A program made the position numbers and the translations under genes. From an uncultured Collinsella sp. (GTDB lineage: Bacteria; Actinomycetota; Coriobacteriia; Coriobacteriales; Coriobacteriaceae): a stretch of 6,581 nucleotides of DNA. The DNA lies in the NCBI GenBank assembly GCA_959596495.1, contig CAUFXK010000093.1, forward strand, positions 1 through 6,581. The letters run 5' to 3'. The notes beneath the pieces were generated by a model, which saw only the letters and a list, made by a program, of their open reading frames with translations, made no database searches and had not been told where the DNA came from. How positions within the stretch are numbered: position 1 is the stretch's first letter; the number at the start of each line of letters is the position of its first letter. Shown here in pieces: positions 1-5,809 of this stretch.

Positions 1-148
1 TCGAGCCGGTCAGCGTGCGCATAAAGCCGTAGCCCATGAGGGTGGGAATCTCGCCGGCGGGCGTGAACACCGTGCGCAGCAGCACCACAAAGGCGACCAG
101 GATCACCATGGTCGCCAGCACGTTGATCACACGAAGCACGTGCTTCAT
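1..148 (-). CDS. Second signal peptidase I, N-terminal fragment (cut by window edge)
   Basis: This short open frame runs off the left edge of the window. It starts at ATG 148-146, sharing one base with the upstream TGA (TGATG), which implies translational coupling. AAGGGA at 161-166 may be its ribosome site, although the 12-base spacing is long. The 49 visible residues begin MKHVLRVINVLATMVILVAF, a membrane span (about 7-28). They continue through TPAGEIPTLMGYGFMRTLTGS. The ending is the approach to the catalytic box of SipW-type signal peptidases, usually read as (S/T)GSMEPT. Ser49, the last complete codon, is therefore the expected nucleophile, and the one leftover base (A) is compatible with the following Met. 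The His and Asp residues lie outside the window, so the class cannot be confirmed here. It differs clearly from the first signal peptidase of this locus in its N-terminal sequence, so it is not a recent duplicate. Confidence 0.72.
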   Translation of the reverse strand, partial: MKHVLRVINVLATMVILVAFVVLLRTVFTPAGEIPTLMGYGFMRTLTGS

Positions 149-2403
149 CACTTGTCGTCGTCCCTTGCGGAAAGCGCAGTGTCGGCGGCGTCGGCGGCAT
201 CCTTTGCAGAAGGCGCGGCATCGGTCGCGGCACCCGCGTCGCCCTCGGCACCCGCAGCCAGCTCGCCAGCCTCGCCGCGCAGGCGGGCCAACAGATAGCG
301 CGACAGGCTGTTGCCCTCGGCACGGCGCTCGGCACGGGCGCGATCGCGCTCGGCCTGCTCCAGCTCGTGCGCCAACGAGGCCAAGCGCTGCTGCATCTCC
401 GCGCGGACGGCCTCGAGCTCGTGCTCGTGCGTGGCCGTGGCGGCGGCGAGTTCCTGCTCAATGCGCTCCCCCGCCTCGAGCTCGGCCGCGGCGATACGCG
501 CGTCGGCGTCGGCACGGGCTTCCTCGGCGGCACGCGTGGCGGCATCGCGCTCGGTAGCGGCTGCGGCGACCTTCTCGCTGGCGTCCACCGCAGCTTGCTC
601 GACGGCAGAATCGGCGGCCGCACGGGCGGCATCGATCGCAGCATCGGCTGCCTGCTGAGCAGCGGAAACCTTCTCCTCGGCCGCGGCGACGGTATCGGCG
701 AGCTTCTGCTCCGCCTCGGCCACGGCGGCATCGGCCGCCTCGGCCGCAGCACGGGCATCGCGCTCGGCCGTCAGCTGCGCTTCCTCAATCTGCAGCTCGG
801 CGGCATCCAGCTTGGCATGCAGTGCAGCCACCTCCTTGGCAGAGGCCTCACGCACGCCGGCAAGCTCGGCCGCAGCAGCGTCCTTGGTGGCCTGCAGCTC
901 GGCGGCATCGGCCGCCGCCTTGGCAGCCAGAGCCGCGGCGGACTCGCTCTTGACCTGCGCGACCTGCTCGGCGGCCGCCTGCTCTGTGGCCGCAATCTTG
1001 GCGTCCGCGTCGGCACGGGCGGCAACCACCTCGGCATCGGCCTCGGCGCGCATCTGCTCAAGCTGGGCCGCCGCGGTCGAGCGCGCCTCAACGGCAGCAT
1101 TCTCGGCAGCCTTCTTGCCCGCCTCGACATCCTCCAGCGAGTCACGCAGCTCCTCGGCATCGGCTTCGGCAATCTGTGCGCGCTGCGTCAATGCCAGCTC
1201 ACGCGTCTTGGCCTCGTCCAGCTCGTCTGCCAAGTCGTCGCGTTCATCGGTCAGCGCGTGCGCCTGTACCTTCCAGGACTTCAGCTGTCCCCGCAGCTCC
1301 TCAATCTGCTCGCGAGCCTCGGCCAGCGCCTGCTCGGCATCGAGCTGAGCCTGCGTGACCTCCTCCACAAACACGCGACGGACCTCGACGTCGGGCAGGT
1401 CGGGGCTATCGACCTGCACCTCCTTAATCTCCTTAATAAACTTGGGCGCCACCGGCGCGTGTTGCACGCTCTCGAGCTCCTGCAGGTTGCGCTCGTCATC
1501 GGTCAGGCTCTTAAAGACGGTGTAGTTGTTAATGAGGTTGGTGTACATCTGCACCATGTACTCGTCATCGAACGCCAGCGCCTGCTGCTGCACGTCGATG
1601 TTGTAGCCCACCTTGTCGTAGCGCTCCATAAACTGCCACAGCTGGTAGCACTTGCGGTAGTTGGGGTCCTTCATGATGAGGTTAGTGCGCTGAATGGGGC
1701 TGCGGACCGCGCTGCACCCGTTCATGATCTGGCAGAACGACGCACCGCGCAGTGCCATGACCAGGCGGCGCACGCGGTCGATGCGCATAAAGACGTCCAT
1801 GTTGTCGGCGTCGTTCTCGGCAAAGCTCTGGCGGTTCTTGACCGTCATCTCGACGTTGTACTCGATCTCCTCGTACGCGTCGTCGATCTTGCTGTGCATC
1901 TTAAAGCGGTTGCGGATCTCGTTGCCCGTCGACCAAAAGATCACGTCGGTACGCTTGTCCACAAACGTCAGCAGGCGCTGAATCAGGTGGTAGATAAAGC
2001 GGTTCTCGTACAGATCGTAGGTCTCGACGGTATTGACGTTGAGGATGCGCGTAGGGTGGACGCCGCCGTCATCGCTCGGCGCCAAGAACTGCGTGTTCTG
2101 GCTCAGGTGACGGACGCTGTCGGCGCTGATCTTTTTGGCGAGCGAGACCGGCACCACCGCTTCCTCGGTGGTGATGAAGCGGCGCGGCTTTTCGATAATG
2201 GTGTTGATGGCGTCGAGCGAGTCCTCGATCATGCTGATCCACTCCTCGTCCACCACCTTGACGAGCTCCTCGCGCTGCTGCTCGATCGTGGTGCCCGAGG
2301 CCTGCGCCATCTCAAACAGATAGCGAAAGTAGCGGCTGTCCTCCTGGATGGGCTCCATCTGCTCGGAGAAGCTGGTATAGAGGTCCTGAATGGTCTCGGA
2401 CAT
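148..2403 (-). CDS. DUF2357-like protein with long Ala-rich coiled coil
   Basis: This is a 751-residue protein with no signal peptide or membrane span, so it is probably cytosolic. Residues 1-310 or so form a globular region resembling DUF2357 proteins, which partner McrB-like ATPases in McrBC-type systems. Two stretches support this: ETYDLYENRFIYHLIQRL (127-144) and PIQRTNLIMKDPNYRKCYQL (236-255, continuing LWQFMERY). The assignment is from memory of the family, not from a search. From about 350 to 705 the chain is an almost uninterrupted Ala/Glu/Asp/Arg helix with heptad-like character and no proline, followed by an acidic low-complexity tail (about 711-751). No PD-(D/E)xK nuclease domain is apparent after the DUF2357 part, which is unusual for a McrC-like partner. 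The ATG is preceded by GGAG (2410-2413) at 6 bases. It follows the ATPase gene after 109 bases, and its stop overlaps the next start (TGATG). It may be an adaptor or scaffold for the ATPase; a generic coiled-coil structural protein is the alternative. Confidence 0.75.
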   Translation of the reverse strand: MSETIQDLYTSFSEQMEPIQEDSRYFRYLFEMAQASGTTIEQQREELVKVVDEEWISMIEDSLDAINTIIEKPRRFITTEEAVVPVSLAKKISADSVRHLSQNTQFLAPSDDGGVHPTRILNVNTVETYDLYENRFIYHLIQRLLTFVDKRTDVIFWSTGNEIRNRFKMHSKIDDAYEEIEYNVEMTVKNRQSFAENDADNMDVFMRIDRVRRLVMALRGASFCQIMNGCSAVRSPIQRTNLIMKDPNYRKCYQLWQFMERYDKVGYNIDVQQQALAFDDEYMVQMYTNLINNYTVFKSLTDDERNLQELESVQHAPVAPKFIKEIKEVQVDSPDLPDVEVRRVFVEEVTQAQLDAEQALAEAREQIEELRGQLKSWKVQAHALTDERDDLADELDEAKTRELALTQRAQIAEADAEELRDSLEDVEAGKKAAENAAVEARSTAAAQLEQMRAEADAEVVAARADADAKIAATEQAAAEQVAQVKSESAAALAAKAAADAAELQATKDAAAAELAGVREASAKEVAALHAKLDAAELQIEEAQLTAERDARAAAEAADAAVAEAEQKLADTVAAAEEKVSAAQQAADAAIDAARAAADSAVEQAAVDASEKVAAAATERDAATRAAEEARADADARIAAAELEAGERIEQELAAATATHEHELEAVRAEMQQRLASLAHELEQAERDRARAERRAEGNSLSRYLLARLRGEAGELAAGAEGDAGAATDAAPSAKDAADAADTALSARDDDK
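304..1356 (-). other. Ala-rich degenerate coiled-coil coding segment
   Basis: This part of the DUF2357-like gene (about residues 350-700) is built from short, imperfectly repeated Ala/Glu/Asp/Arg blocks. For example ARADADAKIAA (residue 462 onward) returns as ARADADARIAA (residue 629 onward), 167 residues away, with nearly identical DNA at 1001-1020 and 501-519. The DNA is dominated by GCC, GCG, GAG and GAC codons on the coding strand. This creates long open frames on the other strand that have no meaning. The segment would be expected to vary in length between strains. I see no strict tandem repeat unit. Confidence 0.6.
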
Positions 2404-2434
2404 GGGTTACTCCATAGGTTGGATCGATCGGGAA

Positions 2435-2490
2435 GGGGCGGGACGACACCACACAGGGCAAACGCTACTGATTGTCGTGTCCCACGCCCC
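2435..2490 (-). promoter_or_regulatory. Intercistronic imperfect stem-loop
   Basis: In the 109-base gap between the ATPase and DUF2357-like genes, positions 2435-2448 (ggggcgggacgaca on the plus strand) pair with 2473-2490. The 14 base pairs form three blocks (5, 5 and 4) with two 2-base bulges on one side and a 24-base loop. On the transcribed strand the stem is followed by TTCCCGATC, not a T-run, so it does not look like a standard intrinsic terminator. It could tune mRNA processing, stability or partial read-through, and so set the ratio of the two proteins. This is inferred from base pairing only, in a GC-rich sequence. Confidence 0.4.
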
Positions 2491-2512
2491 GCGCTCGCAC
2501 GCGCTCACGGCA

Positions 2513-4204
2513 TTAGTAGAAGTTCTGGATCCGCTGCAGATACATGACGGAATCGGGCAGGCCGCCCTCGCCAAAGGTCTTCTCGATGTACTCGATCAGG
2601 CCCTTCATCTCGTCGCGCACAAAGCTCACGTTCATGGACTCAAACTTCTTGAGCACCTTGCGGGCGATGATGTAGTCCATGCCGCCTAGCTCGGTGCCGC
2701 CGCACGCCACGTACACGGGGATAAAGTCGTACATCTGCTTGATGATACGGTTACCAAAGGCCAGCTTAAAGCGGGTCTGCAGGTACTGGTCCAGCTTGTG
2801 CATCTTCTGGAGCAGCTCGTCGTCGATCACGTACTCGACCTTGGCCTTCTGGAACAGATACTGCAGGTGGGCGGCCGTCACGTGCACGCGCTCGTGCGGC
2901 TCGCACTCAAACGCATCGGCGCGCTCGTTGAGCTCGATGGGAATCGCGCGGTCGTACACCTTGTCCGTGATGGTAAAGGTGGAGTCGTCGTTGTTGGCCG
3001 TGCCGATAAACCACAGGCTGTCGGGAATGGTGAGCTTGCCGTCGTGCAGGCCCTTGGGGTCGGCGGCCCACTGGGTGGGTACCAGGTCGAGCACCCACTC
3101 GTCGTGGCTGGGCATCTCGAGCACCGACAGGATCTCGGCAAAGTAGTACTCCACGCGGGCGAGGTTCCTCTCGTCGAGCACGATCATGGACGGGTCCTGG
3201 CGAAGGCCGGCCTCGTACACGGCGCGGAGGAACTCAGTCTCGTTAAAGCGCTTGGAAAACTCGTTGAAGTAGCCCAGCACCTCGGTGCGATCGCGAAAGC
3301 TCGGCTGCACCGACACGATGGTCGCGGGGTTATCCAGGTAGCGGCTAAAGCTGTAGGGCAGCGAGGTCTTACCGGTACCCGAGATACCCTCCAGGATCAG
3401 TAGCTTGGAGGCGGCCATGCCGGCCACAAAGCGACGGATGACCTCGGGCGTGTAGTAGAGCTTCATCTGGCTGCAGGCGAACGCGCGGAAGCTGTCGACA
3501 AAATCCTCCAGCGAGATGGCATCGTCATAGACCGGCGATTCCCAGTCGCGGTACTTAAGGTCCACAAGGGACAGCTTGGGGAAGCGGTTGGCCTGGGCGA
3601 TCTCTTTTTCCTCGGCAAGAGTCTTGGCCTCGACGGTAGCCTTGGCCATGGCGGCCGCGGCATCCTTGACGCCCTCGCCATCGAGCGCGAGCGACGCGTT
3701 GCCCGACACCACGGCAGCCGTGGCGCCCTCGCCCGAAGGCGCACCCGCGGCGGCGCCCACCACGTTGCCCACCGTGGGCAGGTGGTCGTCGGCCAGGGCC
3801 GAGGCGCCCACGTACGGAATCTGCTTGGTGCCGCCCATGGCATTGACCTTGAGCGCTAGCAGCTTGTTCTTCTCGTCCATGAGGTCGAGCACCTGCTTGT
3901 TCAGGCGGCCGATCTCGCGATAGAGCGCCTTGTTGGACGTATCGTCGCGATGCAGGCGGCGGTTGATGCGGTAGTGGTGGACCAGGATGGCCACGATCAG
4001 CACGGGGACCGCGATGAGCATGGCAAACAGAATGACCGCGCCGATCTTGCCCACCAGGTCAAACGTGGTGAAGTAGGTCATAAAGATGTTGAAGTACTCA
4101 ACCCAGCCAAACACCAGCAGGTTAAGGATGGAGCTCACGACGGCAACGACGTTGTAGACGACCTTTGCCAACAGCTCCCAGGCAAATCCCAGAAACTCAC
4201 TCAC
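2513..4204 (-). CDS. Membrane-anchored McrB-like AAA+ ATPase
   Basis: This 563-residue protein starts at GTG, preceded by a strong AGGAGG, and overlaps the signal peptidase gene by 8 bases. Two hydrophobic segments (about 13-34 and 53-76) are followed by basic HHYRINRRLHR, which suggests a membrane anchor with the rest in the cytosol. A short helical, probably coiled-coil stretch (about 94-119) and an Ala/Gly-rich linker (about 120-205) lead to the AAA+ core. The Walker A is GISGTGKT (273-280, Lys279). The Walker B is MIVLDERN (340-347, Asp344 and Glu345), followed by LARVEYYFAEILSVLE, which is strongly reminiscent of McrB-family ATPases. The sensor region is FIGTANNDDSTF (399-410), and DRA (418-420) offers a possible arginine finger. 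The canonical McrB GTPase signature MNTADR is not present, so GTP use cannot be assumed. The next gene encodes a DUF2357-like protein, the usual partner type of such ATPases. It probably acts as a ring motor that remodels a membrane or DNA-bound partner. A MoxR-like chaperone is the main alternative. Confidence 0.85.
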   Translation of the reverse strand: MSEFLGFAWELLAKVVYNVVAVVSSILNLLVFGWVEYFNIFMTYFTTFDLVGKIGAVILFAMLIAVPVLIVAILVHHYRINRRLHRDDTSNKALYREIGRLNKQVLDLMDEKNKLLALKVNAMGGTKQIPYVGASALADDHLPTVGNVVGAAAGAPSGEGATAAVVSGNASLALDGEGVKDAAAAMAKATVEAKTLAEEKEIAQANRFPKLSLVDLKYRDWESPVYDDAISLEDFVDSFRAFACSQMKLYYTPEVIRRFVAGMAASKLLILEGISGTGKTSLPYSFSRYLDNPATIVSVQPSFRDRTEVLGYFNEFSKRFNETEFLRAVYEAGLRQDPSMIVLDERNLARVEYYFAEILSVLEMPSHDEWVLDLVPTQWAADPKGLHDGKLTIPDSLWFIGTANNDDSTFTITDKVYDRAIPIELNERADAFECEPHERVHVTAAHLQYLFQKAKVEYVIDDELLQKMHKLDQYLQTRFKLAFGNRIIKQMYDFIPVYVACGGTELGGMDYIIARKVLKKFESMNVSFVRDEMKGLIEYIEKTFGEGGLPDSVMYLQRIQNFY

Positions 4205-4943
4205 CGTCGGTACCCTCCTGCTTGGACGCGCTCATCGCCGCCTCGGCCTCGGCCTTCAGACGACGGGCTTCCTCGAGCTTGGCCTCGGCCTGGGCGAGCT
4301 GCTCGGCGGCGTTATCGGCCGTGACGGTAGTGTCGCCCTTGCCCTCGGCGTCCACAATGGCAGCCGCGGCGGCCAGGCGGTCCTCCTCGGCCATAGCGCG
4401 CTTGAGGTTCATGCCCACCACGATGAGGTGATACACCTGGTAGATAAAGAACAGCAGCATGGGCAGCACGATCACAATGAGAAAGCCCATGGAGCTTGAC
4501 AGGAAGTCCATGACCTTGCCCATCTGCGGCAACGCGAACAGGTACTTGCCCACGATGTCGCCGTCGCTGATGATGTGCGTATCGGCCACGTCGTTGTTAT
4601 CGCCCTTGGTGGTAAAGCTGCGCATGCCGTTAACCTCGTCGATGGCGGCGATGCGGTGCGTGTTGAGCGCGTACTCGTTGTCGATGATGGTATGGAACGT
4701 CACGATGTCGCCCACCTCGAGCTTGGAGGTGTCGCACTTTTTGATGAAGATGAGGTCGCCCTTGTTAAACGTGGGCGCCATGGAGTCGGACTGCACGGCA
4801 AGCGGGGTGAAGCCGGCGATGTCAGAGACACTGCCGTCCTCGCGCGTGGCGAGCGTGGTAAACGCATACAGGGCCGCCACCAGGATGATGATCCACATGA
4901 CGACGCTCAACGCGATGGATGCGACTTTTTTAACAGATTGCAT
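4197..4943 (-). CDS. Signal peptidase I, ER/SipW type, with cytosolic helical tail
   Basis: This 248-residue membrane serine protease should remove signal peptides from exported proteins at the outer face of the membrane. The N-terminal span is at about 9-30. The catalytic box QSDSMAPTFNKGD puts the nucleophile at Ser54, and LEVGDIVTF (75-83) follows. NTHRI places His96 where bacterial P-type enzymes have Lys. TKGDNND (112-118) supplies Asp115. His instead of Lys marks the archaeal/ER/SipW class, and the Ser-His-Asp spacing agrees with my recollection of Bacillus SipW. A second span (about 152-176) ends in a basic KR stretch, so the C-terminus should be cytosolic. Residues 181-240 are Ala/Glu-rich and likely helical or coiled coil, an addition beyond the usual SipW length of about 190. 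The start ATG follows AAGGGA (4948-4953) closely. The last 8 bases overlap the ATPase gene. Likely substrates are the two upstream surface proteins. Confidence 0.9.
   Translation of the reverse strand: MQSVKKVASIALSVVMWIIILVAALYAFTTLATREDGSVSDIAGFTPLAVQSDSMAPTFNKGDLIFIKKCDTSKLEVGDIVTFHTIIDNEYALNTHRIAAIDEVNGMRSFTTKGDNNDVADTHIISDGDIVGKYLFALPQMGKVMDFLSSSMGFLIVIVLPMLLFFIYQVYHLIVVGMNLKRAMAEEDRLAAAAAIVDAEGKGDTTVTADNAAEQLAQAEAKLEEARRLKAEAEAAMSASKQEGTDGE
4214..4219 (-). promoter_or_regulatory. Strong ribosome binding site deciding the GTG start of the ATPase gene
   Basis: The transcribed strand reads CAGGAGGG, with AGGAGG ending 9 bases before the GTG at 4204-4202. The site lies inside the end of the signal peptidase gene. 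It supports the GTG start, and hence the full N-terminal membrane region, over any later ATG. The first in-frame ATG is Met42, after the first hydrophobic segment. Confidence 0.7.
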
Positions 4944-5003
4944 GATGTCCCTTACTACCGTGTCTGTCTAGGTCGTGCGCGGCCGGGCAGCCGCCGTGCA
5001 TAT

Positions 5004-5807
5004 CTACTGTTCCTCGATGCCCTCGAAGCGCATCGAAACCGAATAGTTAGCTCCCTTTAGCATATTAGTGCAATTTGGGTCCGTTCCCTCGAGCCATATG
5101 CGAACGGTCACCGGCTTATCCGTATCTTTTATCAGGTCGAACATATCGCTGGCCGCGGTGGCAGCGCCCGAGTCGAGCCCAAAGACGGTGGCCGCGCCGG
5201 ACGAGCTCCCGCCCCCGTTGGGGTCGTAGACCCAGGTGTGGCCGTCGGCGGTAAAGCTCATGCGCATGGCGCTGGCCATGCCCTGCGTGTCGGAGCTAAA
5301 CCGCGTGCCGGACACGCCACCGTCACCATCCTGGCCGGTCAGGCGAACGCGCAGGTCCGTACTGCTCATAAAGTGCAGCGTGAACTCCAGGTAGGCGCCG
5401 GTGGCGGGATCGGCAGTGGAACCGTCCTCGAAGGTGAAGGTCTGGTAGTCGCTCGTGGTGACGGGCTTGAGCTTGGACGCATCGATGTCCACGCCCTTTT
5501 CGCTAGCGATGCGCGCCGAGATCTGATCGAAGCCCAGGCTGTGCACGTATTCGTCGAATGTGGCGTGTTCGTCCAGGTCAAAGCGCAGCGAGCCATCGGC
5601 GTTGGCGTCGATCATGAGCATGCGGGTTTTGGCGCTATCGGCGATGGAGAACCAGGCGAACGTTGCCATGGCTATCGCCACCAGCGCAAACAGCACCAAC
5701 ACCACGGTTGTGGTGAGCTTGCGGCGCAGATCGGTGTCGGTGGGCGCGGCGGCGTTGGGCTTGCCGGTGGCGGGCGTGCAGTTGGCGGCGGGTTGCTTAC
5801 GCGTCAT
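5004..5807 (-). CDS. Exported surface protein with SipW/TasA-like signal segment
   Basis: This is a complete 267-residue protein. A roughly 30-residue polar N-terminus ending in LRRK precedes one hydrophobic segment (about 31-53), which finishes in ATFAWFS (48-54). That layout is typical of Gram-positive proteins cleaved by SipW-type signal peptidases, with cleavage expected around A48-A51. The mature part is acidic and Gly/Ser/Asp-rich, with a probable beta strand at YLEFTLHF (139-146), MRMSF (181-185), a Gly/Ser-rich linker near 198-205, and a C-terminal WLEGTDPNC motif (238-246). The last two blocks recur in the upstream gene, so the proteins look paralogous. The ATG at 5807 is 2 bases after the upstream stop, with a GGTGAG ribosome-site-like stretch before it. 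The gene lies just before a signal peptidase gene, which supports a substrate-peptidase pairing. Specific role (fibre subunit, minor pilin-like component or other exoprotein) is not determined. Confidence 0.75.
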   Translation of the reverse strand: MTRKQPAANCTPATGKPNAAAPTDTDLRRKLTTTVVLVLFALVAIAMATFAWFSIADSAKTRMLMIDANADGSLRFDLDEHATFDEYVHSLGFDQISARIASEKGVDIDASKLKPVTTSDYQTFTFEDGSTADPATGAYLEFTLHFMSSTDLRVRLTGQDGDGGVSGTRFSSDTQGMASAMRMSFTADGHTWVYDPNGGGSSSGAATVFGLDSGAATAASDMFDLIKDTDKPVTVRIWLEGTDPNCTNMLKGANYSVSMRFEGIEEQ

Positions 5808-5809
5808 GA

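Noticed and set aside
304..1356. CRISPR array or tandem DNA repeat suggested by recurring gcctcggc-like words
   Set aside because: The recurrences follow Ala/Glu/Asp codons within an open frame, with irregular spacing and no constant repeat-spacer pattern.
148..2403. Reading the DUF2357-like protein as an SMC/Rad50-type ATPase because of its long coiled coil
   Set aside because: No Walker A, signature or Walker B motif is present at either end, and the globular part is only at the N-terminus.
367..2547. A 726-codon open frame on the plus strand opposite the DUF2357-like gene
   Set aside because: It mirrors the codon structure of an Ala/Glu/Asp-rich gene in high-GC DNA, giving a Leu/Gly/Arg/His-rich product with no recognisable domain. 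The minus-strand frame has a good ribosome site, operon context and family-like motifs.
2798..3403. Plus-strand frame opposite the ATPase core
   Set aside because: The opposite frame encodes intact Walker A, Walker B and sensor motifs, so this one is a shadow.
4979..4994. Small GC hairpin (gcggc / gccgc) in the 60-base gap before the first signal peptidase gene
   Set aside because: Only five base pairs with a six-base loop and no T-run; expected by chance in DNA this GC-rich, so not called a terminator or attenuator.
4944..5003. Possible internal promoter (TAGACA-like hexamer) before the first signal peptidase gene
   Set aside because: There is no room for a -10 box at correct spacing before the ribosome site, and no convincing TATAAT-like hexamer.
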